Below are positions 35,256-44,699 of a stretch of 64,000 nt of DNA, in pieces. The notes below the pieces were generated by a model. The model searched no databases and was not told the origin of the DNA. It saw only the letters and a program-made list of their open reading frames with translations. The stretch's first letter is position 1, and each line of letters opens with the position of its first letter. The stretch is from Ureibacillus acetophenoni (GTDB lineage: Bacteria > Bacillota > Bacilli > Bacillales_A > Planococcaceae): positions 248,001-312,000 of the forward strand of contig NZ_OBQC01000003.1 of the NCBI RefSeq assembly GCF_900220965.1, given 5' to 3'. A program made the position numbers and the translations under genes.

Positions 35256-38200
35256 TTAAACCCCCGTCTTTTGCAATTCAGAATAGATTTCTTTCCAAGT
35301 TGAAAGGCGACTTTCTTCTTGCAATAACATACGTTCTGTATCAATTTGAGCTAATGCTTCATGAGAGATATGTGCACGAAGTCGCTCTGCTTCCCCATTA
35401 ATAAAATGAATAGCCCACTTAAATAGTTCGTTTTTCTCTACATTTAAGTATTTTTCAGCATCTGGTTTCGTTAATTCTTCTAATGCTGCTTTCAGCTGTT
35501 CTTTTTCATTTTTTTCAAAGAATGCCCTTGCATTTTTAAAGTAGGATTTTACAGATTCATACTTTTCATATTGGTCAAATGGGCCGGCAAATTCTAATAA
35601 GTTAGGTTCATCAGATTCATATGGAATAAATGAAAAACTTGAATTCATTTCTTTTAATGAACGTACTTCATCTTTATAACGCTCTTGAATTTTCTTTTGA
35701 ATAAATTGTGCTAAACGGAAATTCGTTACTCGTAATTCTTGAGCAAAGTCAAACTTCAACGCATCTAACGTTTCTGTTAAAGCTTGTTTTAGTGCAACTT
35801 GAGCTTGTTTTGATGCAAATGTTGAAGGGTTGTAGCTCTCTCTAAAGAAATCTGGATAACGGTAATAAACCCTTTGCAGTACATAATATAAAAGCTCATC
35901 TAATTCTTGTTTTACATCACTTTCTAAACTAGTAGTAGAGACAACAGAATACGTCTTTCTAATTTTATCTTCCAGTTGATCAAGTTCTTTTAGACGCTCA
36001 TCTTTACGCAGTAAGTTTTCTTCCGTTTGTTTTATTAATGATTGTAATCTTTGTTGCGTTTTTTCTACTTCTTCATTTAAAGCTTGAATTGCAATTGCCG
36101 TTAAATCCTCTTTTAAGAATTGGTAGAAGGATTGTTCAAACGGTTTCATTCCTGATTGTAAATCATTATTATCTACTTTTTCACGGAGTGCATTTAAGCT
36201 TGATACTCCAAATATTTTAGGGAATCGAATTCCAAAACGTTGTAATTCATAACGAACGTAGTTTTTAACGTCCTCTTCTTCGTCTTTTGTCGATGCTAAA
36301 TCAATTGCATTGACAATGAAGAACATTTTATCTAATTCGAATGCATCTTTAACACGACCTAATTGAATTAAAAATTCTCTGTCCGCTTTTGCAAAGGCAT
36401 GGTTGTAATAAGTGATGAATAAAATAGCATCAGCATTACGGATATAGTCAAAAGCTACACCAGTATGTCTTGCATTAATAGAATCTGCACCAGGAGTATC
36501 TACTAATGTCACGCCCATTCGTGTTAATGGACAATCATAATAGAAATCAATATTATCTACAAAGCAAGATCGACTTTCTTCAGCTACGAACAGTTCAAAC
36601 TCTGAACGATTCACACGAATTAGTTTACCTAATTGATCTTTAAAAGATGGATAGCCTTTTGCATAAGCACGAATAAACGACTTATGCACATTTAAACGTT
36701 CATCCGTTAATTTAACTGCAAGCCCTTCATCCGCGCGCTTAAATGCTTCCTCTAACGAAGTAATTGTAAGTCCAATGGCTTCGTATGCATATTGAATATC
36801 TGTTAACAATTGATCAGCGGTTTTTAATTGAACATCTGCAGTTTCATGGGGATGTTCCTTTGTAGCTGGACGAATTTTATTAATTGTTGCAGTTGTTGGA
36901 TTCGGTGAAACCGGTAACACTTTTGCTCCTAGTAAGGCATTTGAAAAACTGGATTTCCCTGCACTAAATGCACCGAATAATGCAATTGTAAAATCCTGTT
37001 GTTGTAATCTATCCACTTTTTTCATTAAAAAGTTTGATACTTCTTCAAAACCATTGATTTTACCTACTGCCTTAGCAGTTCTAATCGCAGAATGTATTAC
37101 TTCTTCTCCATTTACTTTTTCAATAGAAAGCTCATTTGAACTATGTTCGAAGTTCGTTGATTCTTCTTCTTTAGTAGCAATAAGCATAGATGGATCAAAT
37201 AGACGAATTTCTTTTTGATCACGCTCAAACTCTTTTTCCCATATTGCACTTTGCTTATTTGCCTCATCACGAGTTTCATTATTTACTTGAATCATTTGCT
37301 TTTCTGCATATTGTTTTCGATTTTCAATTTCTAAAATCGTATTAATAACCGAAACTTTTTCATCAAGGTAACTTAACTTATCAGAAACAGGTGCTAAAGA
37401 TGATTTCGCAACTTCATTTAACATTTCTTCTTGGCTATCTTTCCAAGAGTCTGTTTCTTGAACAAAATAACGTTTTGTCGCTTCAGCAACACGATTTGCA
37501 AAATTCAATACTGCGTCACCCGTTACTAGTGAGCCTTTATGAATTTGGTCTTCAATAATTGAAAATGGTAGAGAAAATTCTGACCCGTCAATTTGAGCTA
37601 TCAACTGATCTGTTAATGCACCGACATCTTTTAAAGATTGTTTCATTAAACTTTTTAAGTGCCCAATAATTTGAGAACTTACAATTGATTGGTACTGTTC
37701 GTACACTTCATTTTTTCGTCGATTAATTTCTTCTTCTGTTTTCTTCTTAGCAGTGAATAGCCCACCTACTTTAAATCCTGGTTGCTGACTTTCTAAATAC
37801 AATCGTAGTTTTTCTCTAAAATCAGCCGGAATAATAGCTGCATTTTCCAACAATTCTTTTCGATTATCTTTAAAGGTGTCGCTCCAGTTTTCAAATGAAA
37901 ACAATTCTGTTTGAAGTTTTAGTTTTTCATATTGTTCTATTAAATCATGTCGATTTTCCCAATCATCTTCAGACAAAATTTCAGCATGTTCATCAAACAA
38001 ATGACCTTTTTCTTCAATTAAATAGTCAATATGCTCATCTTGCATTTTCTTTAATGTACTTTCAGCCGTTAATAATAATTGTTCCTGCCAATCGTTCATC
38101 GAATCATTTACTATTTGTTTTACTGTCTGGAAGTCATTGTTCGGATGATCTAACTGTTTTAATGATGTAAAGAAAATCCCCTTAGGTTCAACTCCCCACG

Positions 38201-38879
38201 CAGCAAATGATTGATGGACAGATTGTTTATATTCTTCAAAGGTTAGTTCATTTTCTTTATGTTTGTCAATTTGGTTTACGATTAAATATAAATTAGGATT
38301 ATATTTTAAAAGTTGTTTTGTGAATTGGAAATTTAATTCGGATTGTACGTGATTATAATCCATTGTATAAAACACGATATCTGCAATATGCAATGCTGAT
38401 TCTGTTGACATTGCATGAGCATCATCGGTAGAATCTACACCTGGAGTATCCATAACTGTGACTCCTAAAGGTAGAATTGAATCACGATGACCAATTTCAA
38501 TTTGTGAAACGAGCTCCCCATTTTTACTTAACTCTTTTACTGTTTTAAAGTCATACCCAGCTTCAAATTTAATTGGTTTTTCATGGTGCATATATATAAT
38601 TGCATAGTCTTCTTCTGATTTATGTACTTTTACTATATTAGCAGAGGTTGGAATAGGACTAGCAGCTAATATATCTTCACCAGACAAAGCATTAATCATA
38701 CTGGATTTACCAGCTGAAAAGTGTCCCGCAAAAGCAATTGTATATTCTTTTTGTGATAGTTTGCGTGCAAATAATTTTAACTTCTCCATACGAGCTGTAT
38801 CGTTATTTTTTTTATAAATTATGTATTGCACAGCAGTTTGAGATAATAATTGTTGAATTTTTTCATCAAATGTACTCAT
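35256..38879 (-). CDS. dynA: Bacterial dynamin-like protein DynA (two-headed)
   Basis: This 1207-residue protein has two fused dynamin GTPase units. The first P-loop is GHFSAGKSSMINAL near residue 52 with DTPGVDS. The second is GAFSAGKSSFSNALLG near residue 635 with DTPGADSINARH. Long coiled-coil and neck helices follow each. B. subtilis DynA (YpbR, 1193 residues) tethers and fuses membranes and helps against membrane-attacking agents and phage. Length and double layout agree closely. The gene leads an operon with the sulfurtransferase. A hairpin lies 64 bases upstream of the start. Confidence 0.95.
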   Translation of the reverse strand: MSTFDEKIQQLLSQTAVQYIIYKKNNDTARMEKLKLFARKLSQKEYTIAFAGHFSAGKSSMINALSGEDILAASPIPTSANIVKVHKSEEDYAIIYMHHEKPIKFEAGYDFKTVKELSKNGELVSQIEIGHRDSILPLGVTVMDTPGVDSTDDAHAMSTESALHIADIVFYTMDYNHVQSELNFQFTKQLLKYNPNLYLIVNQIDKHKENELTFEEYKQSVHQSFAAWGVEPKGIFFTSLKQLDHPNNDFQTVKQIVNDSMNDWQEQLLLTAESTLKKMQDEHIDYLIEEKGHLFDEHAEILSEDDWENRHDLIEQYEKLKLQTELFSFENWSDTFKDNRKELLENAAIIPADFREKLRLYLESQQPGFKVGGLFTAKKKTEEEINRRKNEVYEQYQSIVSSQIIGHLKSLMKQSLKDVGALTDQLIAQIDGSEFSLPFSIIEDQIHKGSLVTGDAVLNFANRVAEATKRYFVQETDSWKDSQEEMLNEVAKSSLAPVSDKLSYLDEKVSVINTILEIENRKQYAEKQMIQVNNETRDEANKQSAIWEKEFERDQKEIRLFDPSMLIATKEEESTNFEHSSNELSIEKVNGEEVIHSAIRTAKAVGKINGFEEVSNFLMKKVDRLQQQDFTIALFGAFSAGKSSFSNALLGAKVLPVSPNPTTATINKIRPATKEHPHETADVQLKTADQLLTDIQYAYEAIGLTITSLEEAFKRADEGLAVKLTDERLNVHKSFIRAYAKGYPSFKDQLGKLIRVNRSEFELFVAEESRSCFVDNIDFYYDCPLTRMGVTLVDTPGADSINARHTGVAFDYIRNADAILFITYYNHAFAKADREFLIQLGRVKDAFELDKMFFIVNAIDLASTKDEEEDVKNYVRYELQRFGIRFPKIFGVSSLNALREKVDNNDLQSGMKPFEQSFYQFLKEDLTAIAIQALNEEVEKTQQRLQSLIKQTEENLLRKDERLKELDQLEDKIRKTYSVVSTTSLESDVKQELDELLYYVLQRVYYRYPDFFRESYNPSTFASKQAQVALKQALTETLDALKFDFAQELRVTNFRLAQFIQKKIQERYKDEVRSLKEMNSSFSFIPYESDEPNLLEFAGPFDQYEKYESVKSYFKNARAFFEKNEKEQLKAALEELTKPDAEKYLNVEKNELFKWAIHFINGEAERLRAHISHEALAQIDTERMLLQEESRLSTWKEIYSELQKTGV

Positions 38880-38942
38880 TTACTGTCTGCCCCTTTGCCT
38901 TAATTTTGTCACAATTATTATATATTATCATGATACTATATA

Positions 38943-38982
38943 AAAACACAATATGACCCTAAATAGGGTTAATTTGTGTTTT
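38943..38982. repeat. Nested hairpin between dynA and the CheX-like gene
   Basis: The outer arms 38943-38951 and 38974-38982 are perfect, with an inner perfect 5-bp stem (38956-38960 with 38965-38969). Forward it is followed by TTATTTTG, like a terminator. But both neighbouring genes start away from it, so it has no gene to terminate. The 284-bp gap holds nothing else. Confidence 0.6.
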
Positions 38983-39163
38983 ATTTTGTTGATTTCTCAT
39001 GATTTTAAAATATTCAACAATTTGCGACATATTTTTCAAAAAAACACATACTATTCTTTCTTTTCAAGTTATAATGTAACTACTAATATAATTGATAATT
39101 ATTAAAAACTATTTAAATTTATACATAATCTATTTCTTTATAAATTCTTGAAAGGTGAATGGT

Positions 39164-39622
39164 ATGGAAAATTCAAAATACATTCAATCCATTTTAGATG
39201 GAACCATACATGCAATACAATCGATTGTCCCAGGAAATGTTACGATACAACCTGTATCTTTTAAAAATGAACCATATATTCAACAAGACATAGGTGTTTT
39301 AATTGGATTTTTTGGTGATGTAAAAGGAAGAATCATCATTGATAGTAAACAGTCGACTTTTAGTGGATTAGCATCTAAAATGTTTGGGATGCCAATTGAA
39401 GGTGAAATGTTAGAATCATTTACTGGTGAGTTTGGAAATATGCTTGCTGGTACGATTTGTACGCATATTGGTGAAAAAAATATCAATATTGATATTACCC
39501 CACCAACAGTAATGGTAGGTAAAACGAAACTGTATGGCTTTGAGTCAGCATATAACCTGCCTGTCTCTATTGAGGATATTGGTGATTTAGTAATACTTTT
39601 TACATTCGATGAAAATGAATGA
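39164..39622 (+). CDS. CheX-like chemotaxis phosphatase family protein
   Basis: This 152-residue protein resembles CheX of the CheC/CheX/FliY phosphatases, which dephosphorylate CheY-P. The key ExxN motif appears as GEFGNMLAG (E89, N92). The N-terminal helix and ITPPTVMVG segment fit CheX. The ATG at 39164 is preceded by AAAGG eight bases away; a GTG nine bases earlier is too near. It stands alone, not in a chemotaxis operon, and ends at a terminator. Single-domain relatives may regulate other response regulators. Confidence 0.8.
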   Translation: MENSKYIQSILDGTIHAIQSIVPGNVTIQPVSFKNEPYIQQDIGVLIGFFGDVKGRIIIDSKQSTFSGLASKMFGMPIEGEMLESFTGEFGNMLAGTICTHIGEKNINIDITPPTVMVGKTKLYGFESAYNLPVSIEDIGDLVILFTFDENE

Positions 39623-39654
39623 CAATAATATAGAAGAAACTGTATAAAACCGTC

Positions 39655-39686
39655 AAGGAGGCTCGTAATACGAGCCTCCTTTTCTT
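39655..39686 (+). terminator. Terminator of the CheX-like gene
   Basis: A perfect 11-bp stem (39655-39665 with 39671-39681) is followed by TTTTC. Confidence 0.85.
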
Positions 39687-39732
39687 ATTCCCTATGTACT
39701 TTCACATTTATTTCACATTTCCAAAGGAGAAG

Positions 39733-39748
39733 TGTGATTTTTATCACA
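39733..39748 (+). promoter_or_regulatory. Fnr/Crp-type operator
   Basis: TGTGA-N6-TCACA is a perfect Crp/Fnr palindrome and lies 71 bases before the first oxidase-operon gene. A -10-like GATAAT at 39773-39778 would place the start point near 39784, about 42-44 bases from the palindrome centre, the distance of a class II activator site. Confidence 0.7.
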
Positions 39749-39753
39749 TCATA

Positions 39754-39767
39754 TGAAAACGTTTTTA
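39754..39767 (+). promoter_or_regulatory. cre-like CcpA box in the oxidase promoter
   Basis: TGAAAACGTTTTTA matches the cre consensus TGWAANCGNTNWCA at 13 of 14 positions. It lies between the Fnr-type site and the -10-like element, where binding would block transcription. Confidence 0.5.
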
Positions 39768-39818
39768 TTTATGATAATCGTATAGATTACCAATCTTCAT
39801 AACTAGGAGGGAGAGACA

Positions 39819-39947
39819 ATGGCTGGTAATAACAATAAACATACAGATGATAATTTAAAAGGAACTTTATATGCAGTATTTGGTTTAGGATTTTTCATTA
39901 TCATCGTTTGGGCACTTTGCTTTAACCTATTTTTGGATCGCTTCTAA
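39819..39947 (+). CDS. Cytochrome c oxidase subunit IIA (CoxIIA-like, 42 aa)
   Basis: This tiny gene encodes MAGNNNKHTDDNL followed by one transmembrane helix (GTLYAVFGLGFFIIIVWALC) and a short end. It matches the ba3-oxidase subunit IIA, which supplies the missing first helix of subunit II. A very good AGGAGGGAGAG ribosome site precedes the ATG. It is the first gene of the operon; the next starts 36 bases later. Confidence 0.85.
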   Translation: MAGNNNKHTDDNLKGTLYAVFGLGFFIIIVWALCFNLFLDRF

Positions 39948-39983
39948 TTTAAAAAAACCTTTATTAAAGAGGGGGATAAACAC

Positions 39984-40460
39984 ATGCACTTACATAAGTA
40001 CGAAAAATGGTGGCTAACGTTTGGTACAGCCATATTAGTCGTTTTTCTAGTGGTTGTTGGTGTGACAGCTGTTCATGGCAGTACTCATCCAAACCAATCT
40101 AAATGGACTATTAATTATGAAGAAGTAGATACAATCGCTCCTTTCGACAACCCTGGAGTACACAAAGTTGAAGGGAAAGATTGGGATTACGAAGTAGTAT
40201 TAGTTGCTTCTGCATTTAACTACAACCCAATGGAAATTGAAATTCCTGTTGGTTCAAAAGTAAAATTCATTGCTACTACAAAGGACGTTATTCATGGCTT
40301 TCAGGTTGCAGGTACAAATATTAATATGATGTTAGAACCTGGTTACGTTTCTCAATATGTTACTACAGTAGATAAAGTTGGAGAGTTCACAATCGTGTGT
40401 AATGAATACTGTGGTATCGGTCACGCAATGATGTATTCAACTCTAAAGGTGGTGGAGTAA
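39984..40460 (+). CDS. cbaB: ba3-type cytochrome c oxidase subunit II
   Basis: This 158-residue protein has one N-terminal helix (residues 13-32) and an outside CuA cupredoxin domain. The ligands appear in the order expected: His in DVIHGFQVA, then CNEYCGIGHAMMYS, giving the CxxxCxxxHxxM CuA site. It accepts electrons from cytochrome c and passes them to subunit I. The single helix and short length are typical of B-type (ba3) oxidases. Only one base separates its stop from the next start. The AGAGGGGGA ribosome site is strong. Confidence 0.93.
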   Translation: MHLHKYEKWWLTFGTAILVVFLVVVGVTAVHGSTHPNQSKWTINYEEVDTIAPFDNPGVHKVEGKDWDYEVVLVASAFNYNPMEIEIPVGSKVKFIATTKDVIHGFQVAGTNINMMLEPGYVSQYVTTVDKVGEFTIVCNEYCGIGHAMMYSTLKVVE

Positions 40461-40461
40461 G

Positions 40462-42180
40462 ATGACAATAGCTATTAAAGAAACGAAAGTTAGTCAATCT
40501 ATTCATTCCAAAACATTAAATAAAACTAAAACGATTGCAAAAGTTGATCGTAAAGACGCAAAACTTGCACTAGCTCATATGTATGTTGCATTCATCGCTT
40601 TATTTATTGGTGGGCTTTGTGGTTTACTTCAAGTGTTAGTTCGTTCTGGTAAATTCCAATTACCTTGGGGTATTGGATATTATCAAGTATTAACAGTACA
40701 TGGTGTTTTGTTAGGTCTTGTACTTACAACATTCTTCGCTATGGGATTCCATACTGCGGCAGTAAGTCGTACATGTGGCGCTTATTCAGATAGTCAACGT
40801 AAACTTGGTTGGGTTGGGTTCTCAATCATGACAATTGGTACAACAGCAGCAGCTATTATGGTACTTTTAAATGAAGCTTCTGTTCTATTTACTTTCTATG
40901 CTCCACTACAAGCACACTGGATCTTCTATGCTGGTATCGCTTTAGTTGTAGTTGGAAGTTGGATTTTAGCTTTAATGCAAGGTTTACGTTTTGCTCAATG
41001 GAAAAGAGAAAATAAAGGTCAAGTAACTCCTTTATTATCATTCATGGTAATTATTAATAACTTAATGTGGACGGTTGCAACAATTGGTGCGGCAGCGGTA
41101 GTATTATTTCAATTGATCCCATGGTCTATTGGATGGGTTGAACGAATTGATATTTTACTATCACGTACTTTATTCTGGTATTTTGGTCACGCTCTTGTTT
41201 ATTTCTGGTTATTACCTGCATACATGGTTTGGTATGTTGCAATTCCAAAAATTATTGGTGGGAAAATTTTCTCTGATGCTTTAGCTCGTCTAGCATTTAT
41301 CTTATTCTTACTACTATCTATTCCAGTAGGTATCCACCACCAATTAACTGAGCCTGGTATTGATGCATTTTGGAAATTCTTACAAGTTACATTAACTATG
41401 TTTGTTGTAGTTCCCTCTTTAATGACAGCATTTTCATTATTTGCAACTTTTGAATTAAGAGGACGTGAGCTAGGATCAAAAGGTATTTTCGGTTGGTTTA
41501 AAAACTTACCTTGGAATGATTGCCGTTTCTTATTACCATTCATCGGTATGGTTGCATTCATCCCTGGTGGTGCTGGTGGTATTGTTAACGCATCTTATCA
41601 AATGAACCAATTAATTCACAACACAATTTGGGTAACAGGTCACTTCCATTTAACTGCGGCTACTACTGTAGTATTAACATACTTCGGTGCTGCATTTTGG
41701 TTGATCCCTCACCTAACTGGGCGTAAGTTAACGAAGAGAATTAACAACATGGCAATTACTGGTGGTATTTTATGGACTGTTGGTATGATCATTATGTCTG
41801 GTGCAATGCATATCGCTGGATTATTCGGTGCTCCACGTCGTTCTGAATACTCAACTTATGGTGGTTCAGAACAAGCTGCTGAATGGATTTCTTATCAAAT
41901 TGCTCAAGCCGTTGGTGGTACAATATTATTCGTTGCAATTCTAGTAATCTTAGGTGTAATTATTAACTTATTATGGTATGGACCAAAAGGCGACGAAGAA
42001 TTCCCTGTTGCAGAAGTTGCAGAAGGAGCAGCAAAAACTCCAATGATTTTAGAAAACTTCAAAGTTTGGGGCGTTGTATTAGTAGCATTAATTTTAATCG
42101 CATACACAGTTCCAATTTTTGATATTCTTACAAATTCACCATTAGGTTCAGTAGGATATCCTCACCTAATTGGTCGTTAA
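40462..42180 (+). CDS. cbaA: ba3-type cytochrome c oxidase subunit I
   Basis: This 572-residue membrane protein has about thirteen helices and carries heme and CuB. Heme or copper ligands are visible: His in YQVLTVHGVLLG, the CuB helix FWYFGHALVYFWLLPAY, the His pair GIHHQLTEP, and the GHFHLT motif. As in B-type oxidases the D-channel residues of A-type enzymes are absent. It reduces oxygen to water with proton pumping. Such high-affinity enzymes act at low oxygen, fitting the Fnr-like site upstream. A GC-rich element follows the stop. Confidence 0.95.
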   Translation: MTIAIKETKVSQSIHSKTLNKTKTIAKVDRKDAKLALAHMYVAFIALFIGGLCGLLQVLVRSGKFQLPWGIGYYQVLTVHGVLLGLVLTTFFAMGFHTAAVSRTCGAYSDSQRKLGWVGFSIMTIGTTAAAIMVLLNEASVLFTFYAPLQAHWIFYAGIALVVVGSWILALMQGLRFAQWKRENKGQVTPLLSFMVIINNLMWTVATIGAAAVVLFQLIPWSIGWVERIDILLSRTLFWYFGHALVYFWLLPAYMVWYVAIPKIIGGKIFSDALARLAFILFLLLSIPVGIHHQLTEPGIDAFWKFLQVTLTMFVVVPSLMTAFSLFATFELRGRELGSKGIFGWFKNLPWNDCRFLLPFIGMVAFIPGGAGGIVNASYQMNQLIHNTIWVTGHFHLTAATTVVLTYFGAAFWLIPHLTGRKLTKRINNMAITGGILWTVGMIIMSGAMHIAGLFGAPRRSEYSTYGGSEQAAEWISYQIAQAVGGTILFVAILVILGVIINLLWYGPKGDEEFPVAEVAEGAAKTPMILENFKVWGVVLVALILIAYTVPIFDILTNSPLGSVGYPHLIGR

Positions 42181-42186
42181 TTAAGA

Positions 42187-42366
42187 AATGCGAAAGAACG
42201 CTCGCCCAGCTCTGAGAGCAACTGGCCGTTCGTAAACGCAACTTCCTGTCGCACTTCCGGCACTCGTACATCCATGTACATCGGAGGAACCGATAAAAGG
42301 ACGCGCCTTTTTGTCCTTGCAGGCGGTTTCGAAGTTGCCGAGGAGCTAGCGTTCGAAGCTAGACAA
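42187..42366. repeat. GC-rich structured intergenic element (180 bp)
   Basis: This stretch is clearly more GC-rich than the surrounding DNA. It contains many inverted repeats: outer arms GAACGCT/AGCGTTC (42196-42202 with 42348-42354), inner arms GCAACTT/AAGTTGC (42238-42244 with 42332-42338), the palindrome GTACATCCATGTAC (42266-42279) and CGGAGGAACCG (42282-42292). It sits between the oxidase stop and the shared terminator. I do not recognise a named element. It may be a dispersed repeat or a structured RNA; an ORF in it is not convincing. Confidence 0.6.
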
Positions 42367-42396
42367 TATTCAAACTCCAAAGAGTTAATAAAAACT

Positions 42397-42455
42397 AAGA
42401 ATAAGAACCCTCCCCTACTAGACTCGAACTAGTTTAGGGAGGGTTTCTTATTCTT
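42397..42455. terminator. Bidirectional terminator between cbaA and the acyl-CoA ligase gene
   Basis: Long, nearly perfect arms (42397-42414 with 42437-42455, one extra T) enclose an ACTAG/CTAGT region. The minus-strand stem takes in the stop codon of the ligase gene. It can end both convergent transcripts. Confidence 0.85.
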
Positions 42456-43941
42456 CATATAATTGCACTAATTTCTTCTTATCAATTTTCCCAACGTGGG
42501 TTTTTGGTAATTCGCTTGTAAAGATAATCTTCTTTGGTACTTTATAAGCTCCGAGATGTTTTCGGCAGATTGACTGAATCTCATCAATTAATGCCGCGTC
42601 CCTCTCCTCACTAACAACAATAGCTGTAACGATTTCTCCCCATTTGGAATCTTTTAACCCAACGACGGCAACTTCTTTAATTTTAGGATGTGTAATGATA
42701 CATTGTTCAACTTCTTGTGGATAAACATTTTCCCCACCTGTGATGATCATATCTTTCGAACGACCAACTATATACACGTCACCATCTTCATCCATTTTAG
42801 CTAAATCACCTGTTTTTAACCAACCATTAATGATTGCTTTGTACGTTTCTTCTTGGTTGTTCCAATAGTAGGAAAACATGTGCTTCCCTTGTACGTAAAG
42901 TTCTCCTACTTCATTTGGACCACAAATATTACCTTCAGTATTCAATATTTTTATTGAATTAAATACCATACTTCTACCTACAGAGCCAGGTTTTGTTGCA
43001 GATCGTTCTGGAGGAATATAAAAGTTATTCGGCCCTGCTTCAGTTAGACCGTAGCCCTCCTTAAATTTTAATCCCTTATTTAAGAAGTGCGTATAGATCG
43101 TTTTCGGACATGGAGCCCCTCCAGATAAAAATAACTTTACGGTTGGAAAGTTGGACTGTTTAAAATACTCTGTTTCAATCATTGACTGATACATAGTTGG
43201 TACAAATAGTGATATCGTTGTTTTGTAGTCATCAATAGCACGAATTGCTTCTTCTGGATTGAATTTGTTACCAATTACCACTGTTCCACCAACCATTAAA
43301 ATAGGAATGGTCAATGCATTCAACCCACCGGTATGAAACAGTGGCATATAATTTAAAGTACAATCATTTTCCTCTAAACTCCAACTAATAATTGTGTTAA
43401 TTGCATTCCAATTGACAGCATCAAAGGATAAAACTACTCCCTTAGGTTTACCTGTTGTACCACCGGTGTAAATCATTAACCAAGCATCTTTACTACACCA
43501 ATCTGTATTAACATTTGGAAGGTTTTCATAAATCTCATAGTCTATCGTTTCACTAAGTTCAATCGTATGTCCCTCAAACATTTCCTCTGCAACGTCATTA
43601 TATTTATCATCCGCCAAAAGAACGGTAGGTGAACAATCTTGTATGATCGTTTGAAGTTCTTCTATACTTAACCTCCAGTTAAGAGGTACATATATATATC
43701 CACCTAAGCCACATGCGAATAGGAGCGGAAAGAGATCTATTGAATTTTCTGCTAATACTGCAACCCGCTCCCCCTTTTTTAGCCCTCGAGAGTGCAAATA
43801 TCCATAACAATTCAATGTTCGAGTTGCAAGTTCTTCATAAGTCCAAGTACGGTTAGTTCGTATATCGATTAACGCTATCTTATCAGGGGTTAATTTTGCT
43901 CGATTTAATATCCAGGACTGTTCATTAAACATATTACCCAC
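42448..43941 (-). CDS. AMP-forming acyl-CoA ligase
   Basis: This 497-residue member of the acyl/aryl-CoA synthetase (ANL) family activates a carboxylic acid with ATP and CoA. The phosphate loop YTGGTTGKPKGV is at about residue 157, the GYGLTEAGPN motif near residue 293 and the GWLKTGDLAKMDEDG hinge near residue 368. The C-terminal Lys motif is PKTHVGKIDKKKL. The acid cannot be named from sequence; fatty, aromatic or branched acids are possible. It is the last gene of the 42.4-51.4 kb operon, six bases after the SDR gene. Confidence 0.9.
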   Translation of the reverse strand: MGNMFNEQSWILNRAKLTPDKIALIDIRTNRTWTYEELATRTLNCYGYLHSRGLKKGERVAVLAENSIDLFPLLFACGLGGYIYVPLNWRLSIEELQTIIQDCSPTVLLADDKYNDVAEEMFEGHTIELSETIDYEIYENLPNVNTDWCSKDAWLMIYTGGTTGKPKGVVLSFDAVNWNAINTIISWSLEENDCTLNYMPLFHTGGLNALTIPILMVGGTVVIGNKFNPEEAIRAIDDYKTTISLFVPTMYQSMIETEYFKQSNFPTVKLFLSGGAPCPKTIYTHFLNKGLKFKEGYGLTEAGPNNFYIPPERSATKPGSVGRSMVFNSIKILNTEGNICGPNEVGELYVQGKHMFSYYWNNQEETYKAIINGWLKTGDLAKMDEDGDVYIVGRSKDMIITGGENVYPQEVEQCIITHPKIKEVAVVGLKDSKWGEIVTAIVVSEERDAALIDEIQSICRKHLGAYKVPKKIIFTSELPKTHVGKIDKKKLVQLYEE

Positions 43942-43947
43942 CCCAAA

Positions 43948-44688
43948 TCACATCATAATTCCTCCATCAACATTTAAAACATGGCCATTCACATAACTTG
44001 ATTCATCTGAAGCTAAAAACAAATAGGCATTGGCAATGTCTTTTGGAACACCTAGTCTTTGTAGACTGACAATTGACTCCATGTAGTTTAAAACTTTTTC
44101 TGGCATTTTTTCTGTCATTGATGTCTTTGTAAATCCTGGAGCAACTGCATTAACATTAATTCCTTTTCTCCCTAATTCTTTCGCCCATGTTTTTGTCATC
44201 CCAACTACAGCAGCTTTTGTTGCAGCGTAATTCGTTTGACCAACATTTCCGTATACCCCACTTACAGATGATGTATTGATGACTTTTCCATAACCCTTTT
44301 CGATCATGTGGGGAACAACAGCTTGTGTACAGTTAAAAACGCCTTTTAAATTTACATCTATTACACGGTCAAAATCTTCTTCAGTCATTTTTACAAGCAT
44401 AGCATCCTTTGTAATACCGGCATTATTAACTAATATATCAATCGTTCCATAGTTTGATAGAACTGTATCCACCATAGATTGAACACTTTCTTTACTAGCA
44501 ACATTTAATTGTACAAATAGAACATCCAAATTTTTCTCTCTCAATTCGGATTCTAATTGCTTACCTTGTTCCTCAGCGAAATCTGCAATAACTACTTTAG
44601 CCCCTTCACTTGAGAAAGTTTCTACTGCAGCTCTTCCGATTCCATTTGCACCACCAGTTATGATGGCTACCTTATCTTTTAATCTCAA
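43948..44688 (-). CDS. Short-chain dehydrogenase/reductase (FabG-like)
   Basis: This 246-residue SDR has the nucleotide-binding TGGANGIG loop (residues 10-17), NNAG (residues 88-91), the catalytic Ser in INTSSVSGVYG, and YAATK. It most resembles 3-oxoacyl-ACP or acetoacetyl-CoA reductases. In this operon it probably acts on a CoA or ketone intermediate as an oxidation or reduction step. The stop is followed at once by the ligase gene; the start is 11 bases after the hydrolase stop. Confidence 0.9.
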   Translation of the reverse strand: MRLKDKVAIITGGANGIGRAAVETFSSEGAKVVIADFAEEQGKQLESELREKNLDVLFVQLNVASKESVQSMVDTVLSNYGTIDILVNNAGITKDAMLVKMTEEDFDRVIDVNLKGVFNCTQAVVPHMIEKGYGKVINTSSVSGVYGNVGQTNYAATKAAVVGMTKTWAKELGRKGINVNAVAPGFTKTSMTEKMPEKVLNYMESIVSLQRLGVPKDIANAYLFLASDESSYVNGHVLNVDGGIMM

Positions 44689-44699
44689 ATGATCACCTT

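Noticed and set aside
35256-38879. Two-headed dynamin as a novel fusion
   Set aside because: The double dynamin layout is the normal form of Bacillus DynA and the length agrees, so it is not novel.
42177-42380. 67-residue minus-strand ORF in the GC-rich element
   Set aside because: No ribosome site, wholly inside a highly palindromic block and overlapping the oxidase stop, so it is probably a by-product of repeat structure.
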